This document shows positions 54,905-63,673 of a DNA stretch of 64,000 nucleotides, piece after piece. Source of the DNA: Lacrimispora sp. BS-2 (lineage in GTDB: Bacteria; Bacillota; Clostridia; Lachnospirales; Lachnospiraceae). The notes below the pieces were generated by a model. It ran no database searches. It worked only from the letters and a program-made list of their open reading frames with translations, and was not told the origin of the DNA. Position 1 is the first letter of the stretch. Each line of letters starts with the position of its first letter. A program made the position numbers and the translations under genes. The stretch lies in the NCBI RefSeq assembly GCF_040207125.1, contig NZ_CP157940.1:1426001-1490000 (forward strand), in the 5' to 3' direction.

Positions 54905-54937
54905 CATAGAGGGATACCCTGGGGGTATCCCTCTATG
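54905..54937. repeat. Perfect hairpin with 15-bp GC-containing arms
   Basis: CATAGAGGGATACCC (54905-54919) and its complement (54923-54937) around TGG. Between the unknown membrane gene and the pseudouridine synthase gene; no T run, so probably a transcript-processing or partial termination stem. Confidence 0.65.
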
Positions 54938-54982
54938 ACTATTGCCATGAGCTTTGGCATAAAGGTATTTCTGTCCTGCCGA

Positions 54983-55552
54983 TTACATGGACAGGCTTTT
55001 TAGCAGCGTGATCCCACGCTCCACGCTGTCGTCATCCGTGTACTCTGCTTCCGGTCTCAAGCCGGAAAGGCTGTTTAAAAATTCCTCCTCATCCAGCATG
55101 AGCCTTACATCCATCTTTAGCTGATGGCTGAGGAACATATCCTTTAAAAAACATTCTGCCTTTCCGGTATCCAGCCTTTTGGCAGTACAGTAAGCGTAGA
55201 CGCCGGTGGGATGAACCACAGCTGCATCCACCGGTATGATGGCTTCCCTTGAGGTAATAATCAGATCGTAAAGCATTCTGCATTTTCCTTCATGGAGATA
55301 AACTTTTTTATAAAGTTCGTCCGGCAGCGTTTTGTACTTCCAGGAGGCCAGAAGGGGCGAAGCCCAATTGGCCACCGGAAGTACGGAAAGAATGGCTGTG
55401 ACTGTCAGGATGTTTTTCCAGGATGAGCTGTCTGCCATAGCCCGGGCCAATAGCTGTATGAGTATCAGGGCCGCCCCGAAAAGGACCTTCCTAAGTTCTG
55501 TTCTTCTGTGATAATTACGGTAACCGTACTGTCCCTTCCTGTATCGTTTCAC
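54983..55552 (-). CDS. Hypothetical membrane-anchored protein
   Basis: A 189-residue protein with a basic N-terminus rich in Tyr and Arg, two hydrophobic segments (about 25-42 and 47-68), then a soluble part with DLIITSREAIIPVDAAVV and an acidic C-terminal region. I do not recognise it. The upstream Shine-Dalgarno (AGGAAGAGG) supports the start. It is in the leftward run of rRNA-modifying genes. Confidence 0.6.
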   Translation of the reverse strand: MKRYRKGQYGYRNYHRRTELRKVLFGAALILIQLLARAMADSSSWKNILTVTAILSVLPVANWASPLLASWKYKTLPDELYKKVYLHEGKCRMLYDLIITSREAIIPVDAAVVHPTGVYAYCTAKRLDTGKAECFLKDMFLSHQLKMDVRLMLDEEEFLNSLSGLRPEAEYTDDDSVERGITLLKSLSM

Positions 55553-55600
55553 TTTTGTATTCCTCTTCCTTTGCCTGCTGTTGTCAAGCGGATATTCGCA

Positions 55601-56371
55601 TTAAATAACCTTCATTAACCCCTTCATAAGACGAAAGATTGCGGTGTGAGGCACTGTTTTGCATAAAAACCGGAAGGCCTTCATGGTGGTTCCATATACG
55701 GAAACCGGACGCCCCATCATGCTGTCCCGCAAAGCCAGACGCACCACCTTTTTAGGACTCGCCATCACCACCCGCTTATAAAGAGGAATCTCTCCTGTCG
55801 TTTCCGCAATATCGAAAAATTCAGTTCTAACAGGTCCCGGGCATACTGCCGTCACATAGATTCCCTTTCCCTTCAGTTCTTCATTCAGCGCCCTGCTATA
55901 GCTTAACACAAAGGATTTTGTAGCCGCATAAATGGCAAAACCAGGCTGGGGCAAAAAGGAGGCTGCAGAGGAAAACTGTATGATGCGGCTGTTTAATGAC
56001 ATATAGGGAAGAACCATATGGGTCACAGCGCAGAGGGCTTTGCAGTTTAACTCCACCATGCCCATTTCATCCCCTATGTTTATGGTCCCTACATCGCCGA
56101 TTTTCCCATAGCCTGCCGCATTGATCAGCCACTTTACATCCGGCTTTTCTTTTGCCAGGATATCCTGTAAGCTCATCAGCCTGCTGTCATCCGTTAAGTC
56201 AATGGCAAAAGACCGGACCTTAACCGGGACAAGCGGGGACAACTCCTCCAGCCGTTCCTCTCTCCTGGCAATAGCCCATATTTCTCCAATTCCATTAAAA
56301 CGGTCAGCAATCTGCATGATAAATTCTCTTCCCATGCCGGAAGACGCGCCTGTTACAATGGCAATCTTCAT
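55601..56371 (-). CDS. Short-chain dehydrogenase/reductase
   Basis: A 256-residue classical SDR with NAD(P)-binding TGASSGMG near residue 8, NAAGYG (about residue 85) and the catalytic Ser-Tyr-Lys: SSAASFLP, then YAATKSFV with a Tyr and Lys spaced by three residues, and PGPVRTEF. Substrate unknown; the cytoplasmic DltE/YqjQ-like group is the nearest by memory. Confidence 0.85.
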   Translation of the reverse strand: MKIAIVTGASSGMGREFIMQIADRFNGIGEIWAIARREERLEELSPLVPVKVRSFAIDLTDDSRLMSLQDILAKEKPDVKWLINAAGYGKIGDVGTINIGDEMGMVELNCKALCAVTHMVLPYMSLNSRIIQFSSAASFLPQPGFAIYAATKSFVLSYSRALNEELKGKGIYVTAVCPGPVRTEFFDIAETTGEIPLYKRVVMASPKKVVRLALRDSMMGRPVSVYGTTMKAFRFLCKTVPHTAIFRLMKGLMKVI

Positions 56372-56403
56372 AATTGATTCCTTCTTTTCTTTTATTTTTG
56401 GAT

Positions 56404-58344
56404 TTATTTTTTTCCTGCTTTTTTATGGACGTTCCTTATGGTCTTTTTCTTGTGTTCCCGGCGGTCTTTTGTCTCTGGAGCCAGCCTTCTATTCCCGCTG
56501 CCAGGATTCTTCCCTGTTCTATTGTCTGAGAAACCTCCCGGGGCACCTGCTCTTGGACGGATCAGGCATTTTTTGTCATACCCGATCAAATCGGTGCGGC
56601 CTGCCAGCCTTAATGCCTCAGAAACCAATTCATAGTTTTTCGGATTCCGGTACTGGATCAATGCCCTTTGCATGGCCTTTTCATGGGGATTGACCGGCAC
56701 ATACACCTTTTCCATGGTACGTGGATCATATCCCGTGTAATACATGCAGGTGGATATGGTGGAAGGCGTTGGATAAAAGTCCTGGACCTGCTCCGGCATG
56801 TATCCTAAATCCCGTAAATATTCCGCAAGTTCTATGGCTTCCGAAAGCCCTGAGCCTGGATGAGAGGACATTAAATAAGGCACCAGATACTGTTTCACTC
56901 CAAGCCGCCCATTCATTTCGTTATATTCCTTCACAAACTGGCGGTATACCTGATTCCGGGGTTTCCCCATTTTTGAAAGCACCTTATCTGAAACATGCTC
57001 CGGGGCTACTTTTAACTGTCCGCTGACATGGTACTGGCAAAGCTCCTTTATAAACTTTTTGCCGGGGTCCGCCAGCACATAGTCGAACCGGATTCCGGAA
57101 CGGATGAATACTTTTTTCACCTTTGGCAGGCTTCTTAACTTTCTCAGTAATTCAATATAGTCCGTATGGTCCGCTTTTAAATTCCTGCAAGGCTCCGGGA
57201 ACAGGCACTGCCGGTTGGAGCAGGCTCCCTTTGTCATCTGTTTTTCACAGGCCGGTGACCTGAAATCCGCCGTAGGCCCGCCTACGTCATGGATATATCC
57301 CTTAAAGTCCGGCTCTTCTGTCAAAAGCTTTGCCTCCTCCAAAAGGGAACTATGGCTTCTGGCCTGTATGATCCTGCCCTGATGGAACGTAAGGGCACAG
57401 AAGCTGCAGGCACCAAAACAGCCCCGGTTGCTGATCAGGCTGAATTTAATTTCACGAATGGCCGGAACTCCCCAAAGCTCCTCATAGGAAGGATGGTAAT
57501 TCCTCAAATAAGGTAGGGCATACACCTCATCCATCTCCTCCATGGAAAGAGGCTTGGCCGGAGGATTCTGAACCACAAACAGATTGTCCTTATATGGCTC
57601 CACCAGACGTTTTCCGGTAAATGGGTCCGTATTATTATACTGAATATAATAGCTTTTTGCATATTCTTCTTTTTCGGCCTTCATTTTATCAAAAGAAGGA
57701 AGGATCTGGGCATCATATACGGATTCCAGGCTGTCTGTCTTATAGACAGTCCCATCGATAAAGGTAATATCCTTGATGTCGATTCCGCTGTTTAATGCGT
57801 CCGCAATTTCTACAATGGATTTTTCCCCCATCCCATAAGAGATTAAATCCGCCTGGGAATCGATCAGGATGGAATGCTTTAACCGGTCCGACCAGTAATC
57901 GTAATGGGCAAGGCGCCTTAAGCTTGCTTCAATGCCGCCGATGATGACAGGAGCTTTCTTATATGCAGACCGGATCAGGTTGCAGTAGACCGTAACCGCA
58001 TAGTCCGGACGCTTTCCCATGATCCCTCCCGGTGTATAGGCGTCCTGCTGCCTGCGTTTTTTTGAAACAGAGTAATGATTTACCATGGAATCCATGTTGC
58101 CGCCTGAAACCAGGAAACCAAGGCGGGGCTCCCCTAAAACCTGGATGCTTGCCCGATCCTTCCAGTCCGGCTGGGATATGATTCCCACCTTATATCCATG
58201 GGCCTCTAACAGGCGGCTGATGATGGCATGGCCAAAGGATGGATGATCTACATAGGCATCTCCGGTGACATAGATAAAGTCACATTGTTTCCAACCTCTG
58301 ATATTCATATCAGACCGGCTCATGGGAAGATAATCGTGCATCAT
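56404..58344 (-). CDS. YgiQ-type radical SAM protein
   Basis: A 646-residue UPF0313 protein. The N-terminal B12-binding-like part (DYLPMSRSDMN, DHPSFGHAIISRLLEAHGY) is followed by the radical SAM motif Cys-x3-Cys-x2-Cys in SNRGCFGACSFCAL, and a C-terminal Lys/Arg-rich tail. It is oxygen-sensitive with an unknown substrate. Overlaps the upstream HAD gene by 4 nt. Confidence 0.9.
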   Translation of the reverse strand: MMHDYLPMSRSDMNIRGWKQCDFIYVTGDAYVDHPSFGHAIISRLLEAHGYKVGIISQPDWKDRASIQVLGEPRLGFLVSGGNMDSMVNHYSVSKKRRQQDAYTPGGIMGKRPDYAVTVYCNLIRSAYKKAPVIIGGIEASLRRLAHYDYWSDRLKHSILIDSQADLISYGMGEKSIVEIADALNSGIDIKDITFIDGTVYKTDSLESVYDAQILPSFDKMKAEKEEYAKSYYIQYNNTDPFTGKRLVEPYKDNLFVVQNPPAKPLSMEEMDEVYALPYLRNYHPSYEELWGVPAIREIKFSLISNRGCFGACSFCALTFHQGRIIQARSHSSLLEEAKLLTEEPDFKGYIHDVGGPTADFRSPACEKQMTKGACSNRQCLFPEPCRNLKADHTDYIELLRKLRSLPKVKKVFIRSGIRFDYVLADPGKKFIKELCQYHVSGQLKVAPEHVSDKVLSKMGKPRNQVYRQFVKEYNEMNGRLGVKQYLVPYLMSSHPGSGLSEAIELAEYLRDLGYMPEQVQDFYPTPSTISTCMYYTGYDPRTMEKVYVPVNPHEKAMQRALIQYRNPKNYELVSEALRLAGRTDLIGYDKKCLIRPRAGAPGGFSDNRTGKNPGSGNRRLAPETKDRREHKKKTIRNVHKKAGKK

Positions 58345-59006
58345 GATTTTTCGACCTTTCTTTTCAGTATCTGGTGATAATCGTATATAAAGTAGTCAGC
58401 CAGCTCCCGTTTTTCTTCTTCCATCTCTTTGGAAAATTCATCGTCAATGGCGCAGACCGTCATTCCTGCCCGCTTTCCTGCCAGAATCCCGGCAGGGACA
58501 TCCTCAAAGACCAGGCAATTAGCCGGAGATACGGAAAGATCTCCGGCAACCTTTAAATAAATATCCGGTGCAGGCTTTCCATAAGTCACCTCACAGGAAG
58601 TAGCCACTACCTGAAAATATTGCCCGATATTTAAGGAATCAATCACCGCATCCACCATCTGTCTTCCATTGCTGGTTGCGATTCCGGTCTTTAATCCCAT
58701 TTGGGTGATGTATTTAAGAAACTCGCCGGCTCCCGGTTTTAACCAAACCTCATTCCTGTATTTTTCAATGGACATTTCCGTCCACACATTTTTAATCTCC
58801 TCAAGGGATTCCTTCAGTTTAAAACGCTCTTTAAAATAAAAAGCCGTTTCCGAAAAGCTCATCCCTTCAATCTCCTTTTGCAGATCTTCCGGACATGCAA
58901 GCCCTCTGCTGCCAAGAAATTCTATATCAATGGATTTCCACATCCACATGGAATCGACCAGTGTTCCATCCAGATCAAAAATCACTGCTTTCTTTTGCTC
59001 TAACAT
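58341..59006 (-). CDS. HAD-superfamily phosphatase (beta-phosphoglucomutase-like)
   Basis: A 221-residue HAD IA enzyme: motif I FDLDGTLVDS near residue 10, motif II GIATSNG, motif III Lys in VTYGKPAPDIY and motif IV VFEDVPAGILAGKRAGM. The helical cap after motif I fits the phosphoglucomutase-like/phosphoglycolate group. Substrate not predictable. Coupled to ygiQ by a 4-nt overlap. Confidence 0.88.
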   Translation of the reverse strand: MLEQKKAVIFDLDGTLVDSMWMWKSIDIEFLGSRGLACPEDLQKEIEGMSFSETAFYFKERFKLKESLEEIKNVWTEMSIEKYRNEVWLKPGAGEFLKYITQMGLKTGIATSNGRQMVDAVIDSLNIGQYFQVVATSCEVTYGKPAPDIYLKVAGDLSVSPANCLVFEDVPAGILAGKRAGMTVCAIDDEFSKEMEEEKRELADYFIYDYHQILKRKVEKS

Positions 59007-59035
59007 TCTCTGCTTTTGTCTTCCTTTCCTTTTCC

Positions 59036-59758
59036 TTAACCTTTTAATCCCCGGATCTCTTCCTCTGAAAGCGGGCGGTATTCCCCTGGCATTAACGCCT
59101 CATCTAAGATCAGGCTTCCCATAGACATCCTCTTTAAGTATATCACACGGCACCCAAGAGTTTCAAACATCCGCTTTACCTGATGAAATTTTCCTTCCCG
59201 GATGGTCAGGTGAATTTCAGAAGGCGCTTCTCCCTTTCCCTGCTTTAGCACTTCTAAATACGCCGGCAGCGTAGGAGTACCATCGGAAAGCACAAGTCCT
59301 TCCTCCATGCGTTCCTTTGCATCAGGCGGAATTTCCCCCTCTATCCTGGCGAAATAAACCTTATCCACATGCTTTTTGGGAGACAGAAGCTGATGAGCCA
59401 GGTCTCCGTCATTGGTAATGAGAAGAAGCCCCTCCGTATCAATATCCAGCCGTCCCACCGGAAAAAGATCATCCCTTTTCCGTGACTTAATAAGGCTTAC
59501 CACTGTTCCATACCGGGAATCTTCAGTAGCAGATACCACGCCCTGAGGCTTGTTTAACATATAGTATTCAAACCGGACATAGGAAACCGGACGCCCATCA
59601 ACGGATACCTGATGCTGTTCCGGATCAATTTTACGCTCCGCTCTTTTCTCCGGTATGCCGTCTACCAGAATTCTGCCTTTTCTGGCCATCTCCTTGATCT
59701 GGCTTCGCGTTCCTTCTCCCATCTCCGTTAAATATTTATCAAGTCTTAGTTCCTTCAT
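59036..59758 (-). CDS. RsuA-family pseudouridine synthase
   Basis: A 240-residue enzyme with an N-terminal S4 domain (MKELRLDKYLTEMGEGTRSQ) and catalytic Asp in VGRLDIDTEGLLLITNDGDLAH, the RsuA/RluB/E/F block. GKFHQVKRMFETLG near the C-terminus is diagnostic. ATG 59758 overlaps the stop of the RsmF-like gene (TAATG), so it is translationally coupled. Confidence 0.9.
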   Translation of the reverse strand: MKELRLDKYLTEMGEGTRSQIKEMARKGRILVDGIPEKRAERKIDPEQHQVSVDGRPVSYVRFEYYMLNKPQGVVSATEDSRYGTVVSLIKSRKRDDLFPVGRLDIDTEGLLLITNDGDLAHQLLSPKKHVDKVYFARIEGEIPPDAKERMEEGLVLSDGTPTLPAYLEVLKQGKGEAPSEIHLTIREGKFHQVKRMFETLGCRVIYLKRMSMGSLILDEALMPGEYRPLSEEEIRGLKG

Positions 59759-61122
59759 TATTGCCACCGCCATCCCGGATAGTATTTGTTTTTCAATGTC
59801 CCTCCGCCTCCTTTGGCAAAGCCCAGCGGAAAGCCTTCCACACAGACCAGGCACCAGCCTTTTATGGGTTCCTCCCCATCTTTTAAGGAAATGGTTTCCC
59901 CTTTTAAATAGCGGATCACCCTCTCATCCTGCTTTTCCCAGGAAATAGCCTGTTTGAACTCTTCCGGCTTTAAGGCCATGGCAAACGCCTGTCCCGGCTC
60001 AAAACGGCCCTTCTTCATCTCTCCCAGGAAAAGTCCGGTCCTTAAGTAGCGCAGTCCATTATTATTGTCTGGGAAATGTTCCGGCAAATAGTAAACCATG
60101 TCATTCTTGATCCGGATACGGGAACGCTCCAGGGGCTTTGATACCATGGAAAGGAAATCAGAAAGTCCATCAGGCAGAGGAAGCTGTTTGCTGCCAGCCT
60201 TCCCGAAAGTTTCATATCTTTCCGGGCGGTCTTTCTTTTGCAGCATTGCCATAAAATGCCCTTCCCCCCTGATCTTATGGGGAAAAAGGCGGAGGCAGCC
60301 GGTAAGACCGATCCCACCCTTAGCCCCTTCAAAAAGAGGAAGCTTAATCAACTCCATTTCCTCATGGCAATCCAGGGTCTTGCTGATGATATCTTCATTT
60401 TCACAGACGGAAAACGTACAGGTGGAGTATAAAAGAAGCCCGCCGGGAGCAAGCATGTCTACTGCCTGATCCATAATTTCCCTTTGGATTGCAGCATAAT
60501 ACTCCGGTCCGTGTTCCTCATAGCTTTTTACCATATCTGCATCCTTACGGAACATCCCTTCTCCCGAGCAGGGAGCGTCTACCAGTACTTTATCAAAAAA
60601 TCCGCCGAAGGTTTCCTTTAATTTCTTTGGTTCCTCGCTGGTGACACAAATATTTTCAATTCCCCACAATTCCAGATTTTTAAGCAAGGCCTTTGCCCTG
60701 GAATTGCTGATGTCATTGGACACCAAAAGACCTTTGCCTTTCAGCTTTGCCCCCAGCTCCGTACTCTTCCCTCCAGGCGCTGCGCACAGATCAAGGACCT
60801 TGTCTCCCGGCACCACCGGAAGCAGGCTTGCCGGTGTCATGGCACTGGGTTCCTGGAGATAGTAAAGCCCGGCGTAATAATAAGGATCTTTGGCCGGACG
60901 TTCATCTCCCTCATAGTAAAAACCGTTATGGATCCAGGGAACGGGTTCAAGCTTAAGGGTTGTCATTTTAGTAAATTCTTCCGGGGTTATTTTAAGAGTA
61001 TTGACTCGCAGCCCATAGAGCCGTTCTTCATCAAAGCTTCTTAAATATGCTTCATACTCCTCTTCCCCTAATAAATTTTTCATTCTGTTTAAAAATTCTT
61101 CCGAAATCTTTCGTTCTTTCAC
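59758..61122 (-). CDS. RsmF/NOL1-NOP2-Sun family rRNA (cytosine-5) methyltransferase
   Basis: A 454-residue SAM-dependent RNA m5C methyltransferase. The SAM loop is DLCAAPGGKSTEL (about 115), motif IV has VDAPCSGEGMFRKD with one catalytic Cys and motif VI LLYSTCTFSVCENE has the second. The C-terminal part (about 300-454) is the PUA-like/RsmF extension seen in this group. It heads the run that continues into rsuA-like and HAD genes. Confidence 0.92.
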   Translation of the reverse strand: MKERKISEEFLNRMKNLLGEEEYEAYLRSFDEERLYGLRVNTLKITPEEFTKMTTLKLEPVPWIHNGFYYEGDERPAKDPYYYAGLYYLQEPSAMTPASLLPVVPGDKVLDLCAAPGGKSTELGAKLKGKGLLVSNDISNSRAKALLKNLELWGIENICVTSEEPKKLKETFGGFFDKVLVDAPCSGEGMFRKDADMVKSYEEHGPEYYAAIQREIMDQAVDMLAPGGLLLYSTCTFSVCENEDIISKTLDCHEEMELIKLPLFEGAKGGIGLTGCLRLFPHKIRGEGHFMAMLQKKDRPERYETFGKAGSKQLPLPDGLSDFLSMVSKPLERSRIRIKNDMVYYLPEHFPDNNNGLRYLRTGLFLGEMKKGRFEPGQAFAMALKPEEFKQAISWEKQDERVIRYLKGETISLKDGEEPIKGWCLVCVEGFPLGFAKGGGGTLKNKYYPGWRWQ

Positions 61123-61293
61123 GTTGTCGCTCCTATATGTTAAGGAAGTTCCTTTTACTTTCAGCTCATCAAACAGCTAATTTACTGAATTCAGGCAGTA
61201 CAGCCTTTCCTTCATTAAGTAAATTATGCCTATGTAAGCATCTTAATATAGCTTATGGAAATTTGCAAGGCAAGATTTTAGCCCATCCATCCG

Positions 61294-61324
61294 ATTATCG
61301 GAAGCGCCTTTTGCTTCCGATAAT
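61294..61324. repeat. Hairpin directly after the M23 peptidase gene
   Basis: ATTATCGGAAGC (61294-61305) and its complement (61313-61324), 3 bp beyond the stop on the minus strand; likely a 3' end stem, without a T run. Confidence 0.6.
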
Positions 61325-61327
61325 GTA

Positions 61328-62146
61328 CTAATACGAATATTTCAACCGGTATTTCTCCAGATATTTTAAGACCCAGTATGGATTGACGCTCATCTCCTCA
61401 TTATGGTCGGTCCGCAAATAAATTCCCAAATGCAAATGGACCGGGAAATTGCCGGTAGTCCCCTCTACCTGGCTGTAGCCGGTGTCACCCATAAACCCCA
61501 AAAGCTCTCCTGCCCTTACTTCGTCCCCTTCCTTCCACTGCCTGCTGTAACCGTAAAGATGGGCATAATAAAGATAGGCTCCCTTTGGAGTCCGAATCCC
61601 GATCCGCCAGCCTCCCTTTTCTAACCACCCCACTTTTTCCACCACTCCATCACTTATGCTGACCACCGGATAATGCCCTCTGGGCTGCTCCGTTCCCATG
61701 ATGTCGCAGCCTTCATGTCCACGTTCTCCCCCATAAGTCCTTGTATCCATCCAGCCGTTTTGATAGCTTATATCCGGGGAACCGGATTGGACGGTTTTGG
61801 GGATCGGAAAATACTTTAAATCAGTTAAAATGGTCTCATAGGCCTGGCGAAGCTTTCTATACTCCGCCGGCTTTACCTTTAAGAGTCTGTCCGTATGGGT
61901 AGCAGGGTCAGTGACCCCTGTCAGATCATATTGATGCTCCACCATTAAGGAAGCCAAAGTATCGTAATCAAGAGAATCCCATTCTGCCACCATTTTTCCA
62001 AGCTTTAAGTTTCTGAAATCATCGCTTTCCCAGGTATAAGCGTCAAGCTGGTAAAAGGTAGGATTATTATACAGGTAATCGATCATGGTTACCTGGAAAA
62101 CGGAAAGGATCAGGATGAAAAGAAGAATCACCATCATATCAGTCAT
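61328..62146 (-). CDS. Membrane-anchored M23 (LytM-type) peptidase
   Basis: A 272-residue protein with an N-terminal helix (MMVILLFILILSVFQV, about 4-20), a middle region, and a C-terminal M23 domain. Zinc ligands are His/Asp in GGERGHEGCDIMG and the HxH motif in FPVHLHLGIYL; AHLYGYS is the intermediate His. The ligand set is complete, so it may cut peptidoglycan, although the context is sporulation-like (next to ylbJ). Weak ribosome binding site. Confidence 0.85.
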   Translation of the reverse strand: MTDMMVILLFILILSVFQVTMIDYLYNNPTFYQLDAYTWESDDFRNLKLGKMVAEWDSLDYDTLASLMVEHQYDLTGVTDPATHTDRLLKVKPAEYRKLRQAYETILTDLKYFPIPKTVQSGSPDISYQNGWMDTRTYGGERGHEGCDIMGTEQPRGHYPVVSISDGVVEKVGWLEKGGWRIGIRTPKGAYLYYAHLYGYSRQWKEGDEVRAGELLGFMGDTGYSQVEGTTGNFPVHLHLGIYLRTDHNEEMSVNPYWVLKYLEKYRLKYSY

Positions 62147-62188
62147 GCCATTTCATATAATTATATAAAACAATCTATTCAGGTGTAC

Positions 62189-63115
62189 ATGAAAAAATCC
62201 TTTTTCCGTCTTCTTTCCGTTGCCGCCTTGGTTCTGCTGCTTTTATTTCCGGCCATTGCCTTTGAAGGGGCAAGAAACGGACTTGTTTTATGGGGCTCTG
62301 TGGTCGTGCCCACTCTTTTGCCCTTTATGATATGCTCGAATGTCATTGTGGCCTTAAATGCAATCCACATCCTTATTTTTCCTGTCAGAAGGATCCTTCA
62401 CCGGTTCTTCTGTCTTTCGGATGCCGGAAGCTATACACTTATCTCCGGTCTCCTCTGCGGTTATCCCATGGGAGCAAGGACCTGCAGTGATTTTATGGAT
62501 CATAAACGCATCTCGGAAAAAGAAGGAAAATATCTTTTAGCCATATGCAATCATCCCAGCCCCATGTTTTTATTAGGTTATGCCGCCGGGGGACTTCCCC
62601 CGTCAGTACCGGCCTGGCTCCTTCTTGCCTGTGTCTACCTGCCCATATTTCCTGTTTCCATAGCCGCCCGGAGCTGTTATGGCATAAACGGGCCTGCCCA
62701 GTCCCTTCCTATAACCAGAGAATCCCCCAAATCTTTTGATGACAGCCTGATAGATTCCTGCGAAGTCATGGTAAAAATCGGGGGATATATCATGCTTTTT
62801 TCCATCCTGGCCCTTTACATAACTACGATTCCCATAGACCTTCCCCAATATAAGGCTCTTATCCTGGGATTTGTTGAGATCACCACAGGGATCAAGGCCG
62901 TTTCCCAAGCCTTTTCAGGGATGTCCGGCGGCTTATGGATCGGGGCTGTAACCGCATTCGGAGGATTATCCGGTATCTTCCAGACAAAGAGTGTTATAAA
63001 AAATGCCGGATTATCCATCCGGCACTATGTAGCTTGGAAAGTACTTCACAGCTTCCTTACCATCATATTTTTTATTCTGTTGTCCCGTCTTCTTCTGCTC
63101 CTGCCATGGGCGTGA
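62189..63115 (+). CDS. ylbJ: Sporulation membrane protein YlbJ
   Basis: A protein of about 309 residues with around eight hydrophobic helices and two nucleoside-transporter-like Gate segments: VVPTLLPFMICSNV and GLLCGYPMGARTCSDF in the first half, and EVMVKIGGYIMLFSILA in the second. YlbJ is known in Bacillus for dipicolinic acid handling across the outer forespore membrane. Its neighbour in both genera is coaD. Start chosen at ATG 62189 (a GTG lies 6 nt earlier). Its last 44 bp overlap the convergent coiled-coil gene. Confidence 0.85.
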   Translation: MKKSFFRLLSVAALVLLLLFPAIAFEGARNGLVLWGSVVVPTLLPFMICSNVIVALNAIHILIFPVRRILHRFFCLSDAGSYTLISGLLCGYPMGARTCSDFMDHKRISEKEGKYLLAICNHPSPMFLLGYAAGGLPPSVPAWLLLACVYLPIFPVSIAARSCYGINGPAQSLPITRESPKSFDDSLIDSCEVMVKIGGYIMLFSILALYITTIPIDLPQYKALILGFVEITTGIKAVSQAFSGMSGGLWIGAVTAFGGLSGIFQTKSVIKNAGLSIRHYVAWKVLHSFLTIIFFILLSRLLLLLPWA

Positions 63116-63653
63116 CTGCTCCTGTCAGCTCCTGGCGGTTAGAGGAAACAATATCATAGCTTGACTGCATGGAAGTCATAAAGGCATCAAAACGGCCTTG
63201 TGCCCCTTCCATGGAATGACTGATTATTGTCTGAAGACTCTTTAACATATCATCCGTATACTGAACAGAGCTTTGTCTGATGCCATTGGCGTCAGATACT
63301 GCCTGTTCCACGATCTGCTGGGCCTGGCCGTTTGCCTGTTCAATGATATCATTGGCCTGGGTGTATGCTTTCTGCATGATCTCATGCTCATTGACCAGCT
63401 CATTTGTCTGAGCATTGGCCTGGGCCAAAATAGAATCCGCCTGCTGGCGGGCTTCATTCATAATGGCATCCCGGTTACTGATGATCTTCTGGTACTGCTT
63501 GATCTCATCCGGAATGCGCAGACGAAGTTCTACCAGAAGCTCTTCAAGTTCATCCCTGTTGACCACGATCTTGCTGTTTGAGAGCGGCTGGTACTTGCAG
63601 CTGTCAATATATTCTTCAATTTCACCGATTAACTGTTCAATTCTGCTCATCAT
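63072..63653 (-). CDS. Long coiled-coil protein (DivIVA/V-ATPase subunit E-like)
   Basis: A 193-residue hydrophilic protein predicted to be mostly coiled coil between about 35 and 150, with Ala/Gln/Asn-rich heptads such as ANAQTNELVNEHEIMQKAY. No signal peptide or helix. Comparable clostridial proteins lie between coaD and ylbJ. The C-terminal coding end overlaps ylbJ in antisense for 44 nt. Function unknown; DivIVA-like scaffolding is speculation. Confidence 0.75.
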   Translation of the reverse strand: MMSRIEQLIGEIEEYIDSCKYQPLSNSKIVVNRDELEELLVELRLRIPDEIKQYQKIISNRDAIMNEARQQADSILAQANAQTNELVNEHEIMQKAYTQANDIIEQANGQAQQIVEQAVSDANGIRQSSVQYTDDMLKSLQTIISHSMEGAQGRFDAFMTSMQSSYDIVSSNRQELTGAVTPMAGAEEDGTTE

Positions 63654-63673
63654 AATACGAACACTCCTTACTC

